This document shows, piece by piece, positions 38,288 through 48,760 of a stretch of DNA of 64,000 bases; position 1 is the stretch's first letter; each line of letters starts with the position of its first letter. The position numbers were made by a program, and so were the translations under genes. The stretch spans positions 124,001 to 188,000 of the forward strand of contig VAUL01000002.1 in assembly GCA_005774545.1 (NCBI GenBank), written 5' to 3'. Origin of the DNA: Deltaproteobacteria bacterium. Lineage in GTDB: Bacteria > Desulfobacterota > Desulfuromonadia > Desulfuromonadales > BM103. The notes beneath the pieces were generated by a model, which saw only the letters and a list, made by a program, of their open reading frames with translations, was not told the DNA's origin and made no database searches.

Positions 38288-39147
38288 GCCGGCGCCTGGT
38301 GGTAATCACCGGGCTGTCCGGTTCCGGCAAGAGTACCGGTGCCAAGGCGCTGGAAGACGCCGGGTTTTTCGTGGTCGACAACCTGCCGCTCCCCCTGCTC
38401 CCCGACGTCCTCGCCCTGACCGACCGCGGTTATCGCCATGTGGCGGTGGTGGTCGATGCCCGCAGCCGTGATTTTTTGAGCGGCGCCCAGACCATCCTCG
38501 ACAACCTCAAGACCTCCGGCACGATGCTGGATGTGCTCTTTTTCGAAGCCGACGACGACGAACTGGTCCGGCGCTTTTCCGAAACCCGCCGGCGCCATCC
38601 ACTGGTGCAGCAGGAAGGGATCGCCGGGGCGATCCGCCGGGAGCGTGAGCTGATGGCGGAGCTCAAGGGGGCCGCCACGGTGATCCTCGATTCCTCGGGG
38701 ATCAATGTCCATCAGCTGCGGCAAAAGGTTCTGACCGTGATCTTCGGCCCGGAACAGGAAACCAACCGCCTCGCCGTGCAACTGGTCTCGTTCGGCTACC
38801 GTTACGGTCTGCCGCTGGAGGCCGACCTGGTCTTCGATGTCCGGTTTCTCGACAATCCGCACTTCGTTCCGGAGCTGCGCCCGCTGACCGGCCGCGATCC
38901 GCAGGTCAGCCAGTTCGTGCTGTCCCAGCCCGACTGCCAGCAGTTCATCGAAAAGGTCAAGGACCTGCTCTTCTTCCAGGTGCCGCGTTGCCTCAAGGAG
39001 GGGAAGAGCGCCCTGACCATCGCCGTCGGCTGCACCGGTGGCCGGCACCGCAGCGTGGCGGTCGTCGAGGAGTTGCGCCCCTATCTGCTTGGTACCGGCT
39101 GTGCCGTCGAGATCATTCACCGCGATGCCGGAAGGAGTTCCTCATGA
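38284..39147 (+). CDS. rapZ: RNase adapter / nucleotide-binding protein RapZ (YvcJ)
   Basis: 287 residues from ATG 38284, overlapping the hprK stop by four bases. Walker A GLSGSGKS at 10-17, Walker B-like VVVDARS, and the C-terminal signature VGCTGGRHRSV that binds small RNA/ligands in E. coli RapZ. There RapZ controls glmS through GlmY/GlmZ and RNase E; in other phyla the homologue YvcJ has different or unknown roles. The target RNA here is unknown. Confidence 0.95.
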   Translation: MSRRLVVITGLSGSGKSTGAKALEDAGFFVVDNLPLPLLPDVLALTDRGYRHVAVVVDARSRDFLSGAQTILDNLKTSGTMLDVLFFEADDDELVRRFSETRRRHPLVQQEGIAGAIRRERELMAELKGAATVILDSSGINVHQLRQKVLTVIFGPEQETNRLAVQLVSFGYRYGLPLEADLVFDVRFLDNPHFVPELRPLTGRDPQVSQFVLSQPDCQQFIEKVKDLLFFQVPRCLKEGKSALTIAVGCTGGRHRSVAVVEELRPYLLGTGCAVEIIHRDAGRSSS

Positions 39148-39548
39148 TCGGGCTCGTGGTGGCGACCCACGGGCCTCTCGGGGAAGCCCTGCTGGCAACG
39201 GCGGCGATGATCGTCGGCCCGGGGGTGCAGACCCGCGCGGTCAGCCTGTCGCGCGACCATTCTCCCGAAGAATTGCGGGATCTGCTGGCAGGGGCCGTCG
39301 GTGAGGTCGAGAGCGGCGCCGGTGTGCTGGTGATGGCCGACATGTTCGGCGGCACCCCGGCCAATATCGGCATGACCCTGCTCTCGTCCGGCCGCGTCGA
39401 ACTGCTGACCGGCGTCAACCTGCCGATGCTGCTGAAATTCATGACCTACCGGGAACGCTATCCGTTGCAGGAACTGGCCGCACTGCTCAAGGAGCAGGCT
39501 CGCGACGGGATCCTGCTGGCCAGCGAAACCCTGCGTCGGTCTTCCTGA
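39144..39548 (+). CDS. PTS mannose-family EIIA
   Basis: 134 residues. Phospho-acceptor H9 in VVATHGPLGEALL and MADMFGGTPANIGM mark the EIIA-Man fold. It overlaps rapZ by four bases with SD GAAGGAG. It would take phosphate from HPr and pass it to the EIIB downstream. In deltaproteobacteria some such EIIA proteins serve signalling only, but here EIIB, EIIC and EIID follow, so transport is possible. Confidence 0.94.
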   Translation: MIGLVVATHGPLGEALLATAAMIVGPGVQTRAVSLSRDHSPEELRDLLAGAVGEVESGAGVLVMADMFGGTPANIGMTLLSSGRVELLTGVNLPMLLKFMTYRERYPLQELAALLKEQARDGILLASETLRRSS

Positions 39549-39568
39549 GCACGCCCGGATCCCGTCTC

Positions 39569-40057
39569 ATGGCCATCGTTCTTGCCCGCATTGACAGCCG
39601 CCTGATCCACGGCCAGGTTCTCGAAGCCTGGGTGCCGTACGTCAAGGCCGACTGTATCGTCGTCGCCAACGATGCCGCCGCCCGGACGCCGCTGCAGCGC
39701 ATGATCATGCAGGCCGCGGTGCCGCGCGACATCCGCCTGGAGATCGATACCCTCGAAGAGGCCGTGGCCCTGCTGGCTTCGCCGGAACTGGCCGGGAAGA
39801 GGATCCTGCTGCTGTTCGCCAGTTCCGATGATGCCCTGCAGGTGCGGCGGCTCGGCGTCGACTTCGTCAAGCTCAATCTCGGCAACATGCATGCGGCCGA
39901 CGGCAAATGCCGCTACAGTTGCACCATCGCGCTCGATCAGCACGACATCGACAACCTGCGGGCCATCGAAGCGTTCGGCGTTACGATCATGGCCCAGTGC
40001 GTGCCGGCCGATCGCGAGCAGGGATGGGGCATCCTGGTGCGCAGCGGCGGTGCCTAG
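39569..40057 (+). CDS. PTS mannose/sorbose-family EIIB
   Basis: 162 residues. The active histidine is H14 in the motif ARIDSRLIHGQV, and the rest follows the family (ADCIVVANDAAARTPLQRMI; LNLGNMHAADGK). It carries phosphate from EIIA to the incoming sugar. It lies 20 bases after the EIIA gene. No sugar catabolic gene is adjacent, so the substrate is unknown. Confidence 0.94.
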   Translation: MAIVLARIDSRLIHGQVLEAWVPYVKADCIVVANDAAARTPLQRMIMQAAVPRDIRLEIDTLEEAVALLASPELAGKRILLLFASSDDALQVRRLGVDFVKLNLGNMHAADGKCRYSCTIALDQHDIDNLRAIEAFGVTIMAQCVPADREQGWGILVRSGGA

Positions 40058-40058
40058 C

Positions 40059-40748
40059 ATGACGGCGGCATACCTCACCACCGGGGTCCTGTCCGTGCTG
40101 CTCGGTCTCGACCGGGTGGCGGTGTTGCAATGCATGGTTTCCCGCCCGCTGGTGGCCGCTTCGCTGACCGGCTGGCTGCTCGGCGTGCCGCTGGCCGGCT
40201 TCGAGGCGGGGATGCTCCTTGAATTGCTCTGGCTCGGGCGGCTGCCGGTCGGCGCCGTGGTCCCGCCGGACGACACCCAGGTGGCGATCGGCGCCACGGC
40301 CCTGGCGCTGACGCTGGAGCGGCTGCTCGGTCTGCACGGCATGCCGAGCGTGATTCTCTGCGTGCTGACCGCCATCCCGCTGGGGAAGATCGGCCAGTAT
40401 GCCGATACCCGGGCCCGCCGGTTCAACAACCGCCTGGCCGAGCTGGCGTCGGCAGCTGCTGCCGCCGGCAATGCCCGCCGGATCGAGCGTCTCCACCTGT
40501 GCGGTCTGGGCAGCTTCGCCCTTGCCGGCCTGTTTACCTGTACGGCGATTGTTGCCGGGGGGACGCTGCTGCTGCTCCCGCTGGCGCCGCTGCTTGTCGG
40601 GGCCGTGCGGGAGACCGGGCTCAGCCTGCAGTACAGTTTCACCATGATCGGTGCGGCGGCCCTGCTCGGCACGCTCAACGTCAGTCGCGGGCTCTTCCTG
40701 TTCGGCGCGGCGTTCATTGCGACGCTGCTGGTTATCGGCCTGAGGTAA
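40059..40748 (+). CDS. PTS mannose-family EIIC membrane subunit
   Basis: 229 residues from ATG 40059, directly after the EIIB stop. It is hydrophobic, with a family-like motif around GLDRVAVLQCMVSRPLVAA and LLWLGRLPVGAVVPPDD. It is shorter than E. coli ManY (about 266), but all expected helices seem present. It forms the sugar channel with EIID. Confidence 0.9.
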   Translation: MTAAYLTTGVLSVLLGLDRVAVLQCMVSRPLVAASLTGWLLGVPLAGFEAGMLLELLWLGRLPVGAVVPPDDTQVAIGATALALTLERLLGLHGMPSVILCVLTAIPLGKIGQYADTRARRFNNRLAELASAAAAAGNARRIERLHLCGLGSFALAGLFTCTAIVAGGTLLLLPLAPLLVGAVRETGLSLQYSFTMIGAAALLGTLNVSRGLFLFGAAFIATLLVIGLR

Positions 40749-40752
40749 AGGC

Positions 40753-41505
40753 ATGGCGGTCACCCGATTCCCGTTGGGCATTCTGCTGCATGGCTGCGTG
40801 CGTTCCGTTCTGCAACAGGGGAGCTGGAACTTCGAGCGGATGCAGAATCTCGGCTTCATCTATCAGCTTCTGCCGGGGCTGCGGCGCATTTACGGACCCA
40901 CCCTGCCGGCCGAGGTGCTGCAGCGGCATACGGAATATTTCAATACGCACCCCTACATGGCGACCTGGGTGGCCGGGACCGTGCTGCGCCTCGAGGAGAA
41001 GCAGGCGGCAGGGGAAGCCGTCCCGCTCGATGCCGCGGCGTTCCGGAGCATGGTGATGGCCCCCTATGCGGCGATGGGCGATGCCCTGTTCTGGGGGGGG
41101 CTCCGTCCGCTGGCGGCGGTTGCGGCCCTGCTCCTGGCCATTCACGGCGAGATGTGGGCACCGTTGCTGCTCTTGGTGATGTTCAACGTGCCGCACCTGG
41201 TCTGCCGCTGCTCCGGCTGGCTGCTCGGTTACCGGCAGGAACTCGCCTCCGCCGAATTGCTGCAGCGGCTGCGGCTTCCCGATGCGGCGATCTGGCTCAA
41301 GGAGGCGACGATTGTCCTGCTTGGCATCCTGTGCGCGCTGCTGGCCGCCCGCGGATGCGAACATCAGGAGCTCGCCCCCTTCTGGGGGTTGATCCTGCTC
41401 CCCGTCATCCTCTTTTTTGCGTGGCTGTCCCGCCGCGGGGTGACGAGTTTTTCTCTGGTGGTCTTGATCACGGCCAGCCTGCTCGGTCTGGCCCTGATTT
41501 TCTGA
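40753..41505 (+). CDS. PTS mannose-family EIID membrane subunit
   Basis: 250 residues. The N-terminal cytoplasmic stretch QGSWNFERMQNLGFIYQLLP and the FNTHPYMATWVAGTVLRLEE motif are typical of EIID. C-terminal helices follow, with a tail (LLGLALIF) lacking soluble residues. It is four bases after EIIC, so the two are coupled. Family length is about 270-300, so this is on the short side. Confidence 0.92.
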   Translation: MAVTRFPLGILLHGCVRSVLQQGSWNFERMQNLGFIYQLLPGLRRIYGPTLPAEVLQRHTEYFNTHPYMATWVAGTVLRLEEKQAAGEAVPLDAAAFRSMVMAPYAAMGDALFWGGLRPLAAVAALLLAIHGEMWAPLLLLVMFNVPHLVCRCSGWLLGYRQELASAELLQRLRLPDAAIWLKEATIVLLGILCALLAARGCEHQELAPFWGLILLPVILFFAWLSRRGVTSFSLVVLITASLLGLALIF

Positions 41506-41520
41506 TAAGGCGAGGAACCG

Positions 41521-41790
41521 ATGACTGAAAGTGCGGAATTTCGACTCGTCAACCGGCTCGGCCTGCATGCCAGGGCCGCCGCCCAACTGGTGCAGACCGC
41601 CAATCGCTTCAAAGCCGACGTGGTGGTGGCCAAGGATGGCGAGGAGGTCAACGGCAAGAGCATCATGGGCCTGCTGATGCTCGCCGCCCCGGTGGGTTCG
41701 CTGCTGCGCGTAACGGTCACCGGGACCGACGCGGCGGAGGCCATGCAGGCAATCGGAGCGTTGATCAACGATGGCTTCGGCGAGCGCTGA
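41521..41790 (+). CDS. ptsH: Phosphocarrier protein HPr
   Basis: 89 residues. H16 in GLHARAA is the EI phosphorylation site. S47 in NGKSIMGLLML is the HprK site, so both switches are preserved. It overlaps the EI gene by 20 bases. It links the EI/EIIA chain and the HprK sensor encoded in the same string. Confidence 0.97.
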   Translation: MTESAEFRLVNRLGLHARAAAQLVQTANRFKADVVVAKDGEEVNGKSIMGLLMLAAPVGSLLRVTVTGTDAAEAMQAIGALINDGFGER

Positions 41791-43549
41791 ACTCCCCCAG
41801 GAGACGATCCTGATCGGCATCGGCGCCTCGCCCGGGGTTGCCATTGCCAGGAGTCACCTGCTTAACCGCGATCGTGTCGGCGGGATCGAAAGGCGTATCC
41901 TCCCCGCGGAAGTCGACGCCGAAATCGCCGGCTTCCAGGCCGCGGTCGCCAGATCCAGGGCCCAGTTGCTCGAGGTCAAGGAGCAGGCTGCCGACCATCA
42001 TGCCGAGCATCTCTACATCATCGACACCCACCTGCTGATCCTCGAGGATCAGCTGCTGATCAACGCCACCGTCGACTTGATCCGCGCCGAACTGCTCAAT
42101 GCCGAAGGGGCTCTGGGCAGAACCCTGCGCCGCCTGCGCCAGGTTTTCGACAGCATCAGCGATGAATACCTGCGCGAGCGGCGTTCCGACATCGATTCGG
42201 TCGGCGACCGTCTGATGCGCAACCTGCTCGGCGAAGTCCGCGAGAACCTCGAAGCCCTTTCCGGGCAGGCGATCATCGTTGCTCACGACCTCTCTCCGGC
42301 CGATACCATGCAGCTCGACCGCGGCAAGGTCGTCGGCTTCGTGACCGATGTCGGCGGGCGGACCTCCCACACCGCGATCCTGGCCCGCTCGCTGGTGATC
42401 CCCGCGGTGGTCGGCCTGGAAAACGTCACCACCCAGGTGGCCAGCGGTGCACCGATGATCATCGACGGCACGACCGGTACGGTGATTCTCAACCCTTCCC
42501 CGGAGACTTTCCGCGACTACTTGGCGCGCAAGCAGCGCTACGACTACCTGGAGCGGGAACTGCTGGTCTATCAGACGCTGCCGGCCGAAACCGAGGACGG
42601 GCATGTCGTTGCCCTGCGCGGCAATGTCGAGTTGCCTGCGGACATCGCCACGGCCCGCAGCCACGGGGTCGAGGGGATCGGCCTGTTCCGGACCGAGTTC
42701 CTTTTCATGGCGGCCAGCGAGCCGCCTTCCGAGGAGGAGCAGTATCTTGCCTACCGGACCGCCGCCGAAGCGATGGCTCCCCATCCGGTCACCATCCGGA
42801 CCCTCGATGTCGGCGGCGACAAGTTCGTCCCGGAACTGAACCTGCTCGACGAAGCCAACCCTGTCATGGGGCTGCGGGCCGTGCGCTTCTCCCTCAAGGA
42901 GGGGGTGCTGTTCAGAACCCAGCTGCGCGCCATTTTGAGGGCGGCGGCCCACGGCAACGTCCGCGTGATGTTCCCGATGATCTCCGGGGTGGCGGAAATC
43001 CGCGCCTGCCGGAATCTGCTGGAGAAGGTCCGCCAGGAACTTGCTGCCGAAGGGGTGCCGACCGGTCCGCTTGCCGTCGGCATCATGGTCGAGACCCCCG
43101 CTGCTGTCCTGATCGCGGACATCATGGCCAGAGAGGTCGATTTCTTCTCGGTGGGAACCAACGACCTGATCCAGTACTGCCTGGCCATCGATCGGGGCAA
43201 CGAGCATGTCGCCTATCTCTACGAGCCCCTTCATCCCGCGGTGCTGCGCGCTCTGCAGCGGGTCTGTTCGGCGGCCAGGGATGCCGGCATCGAGGTTTCC
43301 ATCTGCGGCGAAATGGCCGGCGAGCAGCTCTACTCGCTGGTCCTGATCGGCCTCGGCTTCAGCGAACTGTCGATGAATCCGGCCAGCATCCCCCGCGTCA
43401 AGCGCCTGATGCGGCAGGCGACTCTCGACTCGGCCCGCAGGCTGGTGGAGCGTTTGCTGACGTTGCCGACGGCCGCCGAGGTCGTTGCCGAGTTGGAGGC
43501 GGAAATGCGCCGGCGTTTCCCTCAGATTTTCGACGAAGGGCAAATCTGA
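41771..43549 (+). CDS. ptsI: PTS enzyme I (phosphoenolpyruvate-protein phosphotransferase)
   Basis: 592 residues. The N-terminal HPr-binding domain is followed by the phosphohistidine motif GGRTSHTAILARS (H200), then the PEP-binding TIM-barrel with EGIGLFRTEFLFM, MFPMISGVAEIRA and the cysteine-containing VSICGEMAG. It starts at ATG 41771 inside the HPr gene, with GGAG about 12 bases upstream. It begins the phosphate chain. Genes for enzyme I, HPr and the EII parts lie together, and the promoter for metK follows the stop. Confidence 0.97.
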   Translation: MASASAELPQETILIGIGASPGVAIARSHLLNRDRVGGIERRILPAEVDAEIAGFQAAVARSRAQLLEVKEQAADHHAEHLYIIDTHLLILEDQLLINATVDLIRAELLNAEGALGRTLRRLRQVFDSISDEYLRERRSDIDSVGDRLMRNLLGEVRENLEALSGQAIIVAHDLSPADTMQLDRGKVVGFVTDVGGRTSHTAILARSLVIPAVVGLENVTTQVASGAPMIIDGTTGTVILNPSPETFRDYLARKQRYDYLERELLVYQTLPAETEDGHVVALRGNVELPADIATARSHGVEGIGLFRTEFLFMAASEPPSEEEQYLAYRTAAEAMAPHPVTIRTLDVGGDKFVPELNLLDEANPVMGLRAVRFSLKEGVLFRTQLRAILRAAAHGNVRVMFPMISGVAEIRACRNLLEKVRQELAAEGVPTGPLAVGIMVETPAAVLIADIMAREVDFFSVGTNDLIQYCLAIDRGNEHVAYLYEPLHPAVLRALQRVCSAARDAGIEVSICGEMAGEQLYSLVLIGLGFSELSMNPASIPRVKRLMRQATLDSARRLVERLLTLPTAAEVVAELEAEMRRRFPQIFDEGQI

Positions 43550-43553
43550 GGGC

Positions 43554-43583
43554 TTGACAGACCTCAAGCCGAGAGGCTAACGT
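43554..43583 (+). promoter_or_regulatory. Probable promoter of metK
   Basis: Perfect TTGACA at 43554, 18 bases, then TAACGT (weak). The -35 lies in a GGCTTGA/TCAAGCC hairpin (43551-43570) right after ptsI that may act as its terminator. Confidence 0.4.
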
Positions 43584-43618
43584 TCAATGTTCATTTCACC
43601 CTGCAAGGAGCAGCCCCC

Positions 43619-44788
43619 ATGGCGATGACCGATTTTCTCTTCACCTCCGAATCGGTGACCGAAGGTCACCCGGACAAGATTGCCGACCAGGTGTCCGATG
43701 CGATCCTCGATGCGATCCTGACCCAGGACCCGAAGGCCCGCGTGGCCTGCGAGACCCTGGTGACCACCGGGATGGCGGTCATCGCCGGCGAGATCACCAC
43801 CACCGCCCGTATCGATTACCCCGTCATCGTCCGCGACACCATTCGCGAGATCGGCTACGACGATTCCGCCAAGGGGTTCGATTGCGACACCTGCGCGGTG
43901 CTCACCTCCGTCGACCGCCAGTCCCCGGACATCTCCCAGGGGGTGACCGAAGGTGAAGGGATGTTCAAGGAGCAGGGCGCCGGCGACCAGGGGCTGATGT
44001 TCGGCTATGCCTGCAACGAGACGCCCGAACTGATGCCGATGCCGATCATCTTTGCCCACAAGCTGACCAAGCGGCTCTCCACCGTCCGCAAGAACGGCAT
44101 GCTGCCGTTCCTGCGCCCCGACGGCAAGTCGCAGGTCTCGATCCAGTACATCAACGACAAGCCGATCCGCGTCGATTCGGTGGTCGTCTCCTCCCAGCAT
44201 GCCCCGGACGTCACTTACGAGACGCTGCGCGAGGCGATCATCGAGGAAGTGGTCAAGCAGGTTATCCCCGCCGAATTGATGGATGAGAAGACCAAGTTCT
44301 TCATCAACCCGACCGGACGCTTCGTCATCGGCGGCCCGATGGGGGACTGCGGCCTGACCGGCCGCAAGATCATCGTCGACACCTATGGCGGCCAGGGATC
44401 CCACGGCGGCGGCGCCTTCTCCGGAAAGGATCCGTCCAAGGTTGACCGCAGCGCCTCCTACATGGCCCGCTACGTCGCCAAGAACATCGTCGCCGCCGGT
44501 CTGGCCGGCAAGTGTGAGGTGCAGGTGGCCTATGCCATCGGCGTTGCCGAACCGGTTTCGGTCATGATCAACACTTTTGGCACCGGCAAGATTTCCCCCA
44601 ATCGCATCGCCCAGATCGCCCGCGAGGAGTTCGATCTGCGTCCGCGCGCGATCATCGAGACGCTCGACCTGCTCCGGCCGATCTATCGTCAGACCGCGGC
44701 CTACGGTCACTTCGGCCGCGAACTCCCGGAATTCTCCTGGGAGCGCACCGACCGGGTCGAATCGCTGCGCAAGCGGGCCGGGATCTGA
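43619..44788 (+). CDS. metK: S-adenosylmethionine synthase
   Basis: 389 residues. [16 protein letters not shown] at the N terminus, [12 protein letters not shown], and the active-site loop [22 protein letters not shown] are all present. It makes SAM from methionine and ATP. ATG 43619 is preferred over 43625 because the SD AAGGAG is nine bases before it. No known SAM riboswitch fits the 70-base leader. ahcY, the next step in the methyl cycle, is 2.5 kb downstream. Confidence 0.98.
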   Translation: MAMTDFLFTSESVTEGHPDKIADQVSDAILDAILTQDPKARVACETLVTTGMAVIAGEITTTARIDYPVIVRDTIREIGYDDSAKGFDCDTCAVLTSVDRQSPDISQGVTEGEGMFKEQGAGDQGLMFGYACNETPELMPMPIIFAHKLTKRLSTVRKNGMLPFLRPDGKSQVSIQYINDKPIRVDSVVVSSQHAPDVTYETLREAIIEEVVKQVIPAELMDEKTKFFINPTGRFVIGGPMGDCGLTGRKIIVDTYGGQGSHGGGAFSGKDPSKVDRSASYMARYVAKNIVAAGLAGKCEVQVAYAIGVAEPVSVMINTFGTGKISPNRIAQIAREEFDLRPRAIIETLDLLRPIYRQTAAYGHFGRELPEFSWERTDRVESLRKRAGI

Positions 44789-44817
44789 GCGGGGACGTTT
44801 CCTTGAGCTGATCCATG

Positions 44818-44851
44818 ACGGGCGGACCGGAGGCGGTCCGCCCGTTTCTTT
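44818..44851 (+). terminator. Intrinsic terminator of metK
   Basis: An 11-pair stem ACGGGCGGACC/GGTCCGCCCGT, loop GGAGGC, then TTTCTTT. Confidence 0.88.
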
Positions 44852-44859
44852 ATACCGCC

Positions 44860-45912
44860 ATGACCCCTGATCTCTCCGTCGTCATCCCCACCCTCAACGA
44901 GGCCGGGTCCCTGCCGGACCTCCTCGCCGATCTTGCCGCGCAAACCGGGCCCGGCATCGAAATTCTGATCAGCGACGGCGGTTCGGTTGACGGTACCCGC
45001 GAACTGGCCGCAGCGGCCATGAAGCGCCTCGGTCTCGACGGAACCGTTGTCTCCGGCGCCGCCGGGCGCGGTCGGCAGCTCAACCGCGGTGCCGTGCAGG
45101 CCCGGGGGGCGTGGCTGCTCTTCCTCCATGCCGACAGCCGGTTGCCGTCGCCGGTTGCGCTGGCGGCCGCTCTGGCCTGCCTGGACCGGCGACAGGATCC
45201 ACGGGTTGCCGGACACTTTGCCCTGCGCTTCACCCTTGGCGAAAGCGAGCGCAGCCCCGACTACTATCGCTGCGAGGTCAAGGCGCGCCTGGGGTTGCCG
45301 GGGACCATCCACGGTGACCAGGGGTTCATGCTCAAGGCGGCTTTTTTCCGCGAGTTGGGAGGGTTTCGCGAAGACCTGCCGGTTCTGGAGGATACCCTCC
45401 TGGCGGAAAAGATTCGCGCCAGAGGCGCCTGGTGCCTGTTGCCGGCAACGATCTTCACCTCGCCGCGCCGTTTCCGGACCGAAGGGTTTGCCGCCCGTCA
45501 GGAGGTCAATGCCCTGCTGGTGAATTTCGCCATGATCGGCTGGGATGCGCCGTTTCACCGCGTGGCCGCGGTTTACCCCGTCCAGCGGGAGGTGCGGCCT
45601 CTGGAACCGGCGGCGTTTTTCCGTGCCGTCGCTGCGTGTCTTGACGAATTGCCGCTGCGGGAGCGTTTGCGGGTCTGGTATCATACCGGCAGGTTCGTGC
45701 AGGCTAATGCCTGGCAGTTGATGCTGCGGCACACGGTGCGGCGCGCTTTCGCGGCAGGATGTCCGTCCGAGGCTGTTCCGCTGCAGCCAATACAAAGTTT
45801 TGCCCGTTGCAGCGCCTTGATTACGGCCCATCCTCCGGGATACCTGGCCGCAGCCCTTCTGACCTGGCTCTGGTTCCGCCATCGCTGTCGACAGTCTGCC
45901 CGAGGAGGATGA
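44860..45912 (+). CDS. Family 2 glycosyltransferase (TIGR04283-like)
   Basis: 350 residues from ATG 44860. An earlier ATG at 44815 lies in the metK terminator and is rejected. The GT-A motif LSVVIPTLNEA, the ISDGGSVDGTREL segment, and LLFLHADSRLP are like the group annotated as arsenosugar-type glycosyltransferases, but no arsenic genes are present, so the substrate is uncertain. A C-terminal extension of about 120 residues ends in a basic tail. The stop overlaps the thioesterase region, so these two appear coupled. Confidence 0.85.
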   Translation: MTPDLSVVIPTLNEAGSLPDLLADLAAQTGPGIEILISDGGSVDGTRELAAAAMKRLGLDGTVVSGAAGRGRQLNRGAVQARGAWLLFLHADSRLPSPVALAAALACLDRRQDPRVAGHFALRFTLGESERSPDYYRCEVKARLGLPGTIHGDQGFMLKAAFFRELGGFREDLPVLEDTLLAEKIRARGAWCLLPATIFTSPRRFRTEGFAARQEVNALLVNFAMIGWDAPFHRVAAVYPVQREVRPLEPAAFFRAVAACLDELPLRERLRVWYHTGRFVQANAWQLMLRHTVRRAFAAGCPSEAVPLQPIQSFARCSALITAHPPGYLAAALLTWLWFRHRCRQSARGG

Positions 45913-45914
45913 AC

Positions 45915-46334
45915 ATGCAGCCTGCCACCCTGGAAAGCGCCAACGCCATTTCCCTGCTCAAGACGCTTGGCATTCATCTGGTGGAGATCGGGGATCGCCA
46001 TGCCGTGATGCAGGTCGCGGTCGATGACCGTCACCGCAACTACCTGGGTGGCGCTCATGGCGGCCTGATTGCCACGCTGGCCGATACGGTCTGCTTTTTC
46101 CCCAGGCCGCTGCTGCCCTCCGGGCAGGCGGCGACTACGATCAACCTGAACGTCAGCTACGTGCGTGCGGCAGCGGTCGGCGACTGCCTGCAGGCCCGCG
46201 CGGAGCTGGTGCACAAGGGGCGGCGGACCGCCAGCCTGACGGTCCGGGTCACTGACCAGCAGGAGCGGCTGATTGCTCACGGAACGGCGTCCCTGCTGCT
46301 GCTCGCCGAGACTTTCCCCCCTGCCGATCTGTGA
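45915..46334 (+). CDS. Hotdog-fold thioesterase (PaaI-like)
   Basis: 139 residues. NYLGGAHGGLIATLADTVC matches the PaaI/YbgC hotdog active-site segment, with INLNVSYVRAA next. It probably hydrolyses acyl-CoA thioesters. Start choice: AGGAGG ends at 45908. The ATG at 45909 would touch it, while ATG 45915 has an ideal six-base gap, so 45915 is taken. It is translationally coupled to the glycosyltransferase gene, whose stop lies at 45910-45912. Confidence 0.9.
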   Translation: MQPATLESANAISLLKTLGIHLVEIGDRHAVMQVAVDDRHRNYLGGAHGGLIATLADTVCFFPRPLLPSGQAATTINLNVSYVRAAAVGDCLQARAELVHKGRRTASLTVRVTDQQERLIAHGTASLLLLAETFPPADL

Positions 46335-46394
46335 TAAAATGAAACATGCTGGCCGGGTTTCCGGCATGTTACCCCGTATGGAAAGGAGCCTGCC

Positions 46395-47126
46395 GTGAGC
46401 AAACCGAATTGGCGACTGCCGTTGGCTTTCGCGCTTCTGCTGGTTCTTGCCGCCTGTACTTTCTATGAGAGCCGGGAGGTGGCGTTTCGCCCACCCGACC
46501 AGATTGCCAACGTGCAGCAGGTCGGCGGCGCGCGGGTCGCCGCCGAACAATACGCCGACAAGGCTGCAGCGAAGGCCCAGTTCGGATTCGACATCCGCGG
46601 CGCCGGTCTGATGCCGGTGCAGGTCGTGATCGACAACCAGGGCCCGCAGCGTTTCGAAGTCGTTCCCGATCAGACGTTTCTGGTCGACGCGTCCGGAGCC
46701 TACTGGCCGCTGCTGGATCGCAGGACGGCCTACCAGCGGGTGGAAGGGAGCAGCGAGTACGGGACCATTCTCAAGGGGGCGGCGAGCAGCGGCATGTGGG
46801 CGGCGGCGGCCGGCGCCCTGGCCGGCGCTGCGATCGGCATCCTCTCCGGGAGCAATGTCGGTGAAGCGGCGGGGAAGGGGGCGGCCGTGGGGGCCGCCGC
46901 CGGTGCGATTTACGGCGGAACCAAGGGGGCGACGTCCGAGGAGGCAGGGCGGCAGATTTCCCATGATCTGGCCAACAAGTCCCTGGAAAGCCGGGTCGTC
47001 GAGCCCGGCAACCTCGCCCGTGGCTTCCTCTTTTTCCCGGGCGAAGCGCCGAACGCCAGGCAACTCCGCTTGCAACTGCGCGATGCGGCCAGCGGCCAGA
47101 GCTACAGCACCGTCCTGATATTCTGA
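46395..47126 (+). CDS. Glycine-zipper lipoprotein
   Basis: 243 residues from GTG 46395 with SD AGGAG. Lipobox LVLAAC gives lipidation at C21. A central glycine/alanine zipper ([21 protein letters not shown], then [20 protein letters not shown]) probably inserts into a membrane. The last third ([20 protein letters not shown]) is a periplasmic beta domain. The family is often annotated as a hypothetical lipoprotein, with no known partner. Confidence 0.82.
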   Translation: MSKPNWRLPLAFALLLVLAACTFYESREVAFRPPDQIANVQQVGGARVAAEQYADKAAAKAQFGFDIRGAGLMPVQVVIDNQGPQRFEVVPDQTFLVDASGAYWPLLDRRTAYQRVEGSSEYGTILKGAASSGMWAAAAGALAGAAIGILSGSNVGEAAGKGAAVGAAAGAIYGGTKGATSEEAGRQISHDLANKSLESRVVEPGNLARGFLFFPGEAPNARQLRLQLRDAASGQSYSTVLIF

Positions 47127-47172
47127 CGGGGAGACGGCACCGGCTGCGGACTTTCTTCGCCGCCGCCCCCCT

Positions 47173-47205
47173 CGACGGGCACGCCTCGGTGTGCCCGTCG
47201 TTTTT
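47173..47205 (+). terminator. Intrinsic terminator after the lipoprotein gene
   Basis: A 10-pair stem CGACGGGCAC/GTGCCCGTCG, an eight-base loop, then TTTTT. Confidence 0.85.
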
Positions 47206-47207
47206 GC

Positions 47208-47236
47208 TTGCCTCGCCGGCGGGGTGGCGCTATACA
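47208..47236 (+). promoter_or_regulatory. Probable promoter of ahcY
   Basis: TTGCCT and TATACA with 17-base spacing. The start would be near 47243, leaving a leader of about 24 bases. Confidence 0.5.
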
Positions 47237-47266
47237 GACTGCGCATCGAATCCCAAGGAGAACATC

Positions 47267-48664
<1,398 letters not shown>

Positions 48665-48695
48665 CCAGCCCGCTGCAGATGGCAGCATGATGCAG

Positions 48696-48728
48696 AAAGG
48701 GGACAGAATCGGATTCTGTCCCCTTTTT
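48696..48728. terminator. Bidirectional terminator, REP-like palindrome
   Basis: AAAGGGGACAGAATC and GATTCTGTCCCCTTT (15 pairs) around one base, with T-rich ends on both strands. It lies between ahcY and lptG, which converge. The core GGGGACAGAAT resembles REP palindromes linked to tyrosine transposases. Confidence 0.85.
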
Positions 48729-48760
48729 ACGTTGCCGCCGGCTCGAAGATGGCGAAGGCC

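Noticed and set aside
41765-43567. 600-codon antisense frame over ptsI
   Set aside because: Shadow of a certain gene with no start signal; composition is not protein-like.
43550-43618. SAM riboswitch before metK
   Set aside because: The leader is only about 70 bases and shows one simple hairpin; none of the SAM-I, SAM-II or SAM-IV consensus elements I know fit.
44815-44859. Earlier ATG for the glycosyltransferase gene
   Set aside because: The extra codons are the metK terminator hairpin; ATG 44860 fits the family start.
47127-47266. SAH riboswitch before ahcY
   Set aside because: The predicted promoter leaves about 24 bases of leader, and the strong hairpin upstream is a normal terminator.
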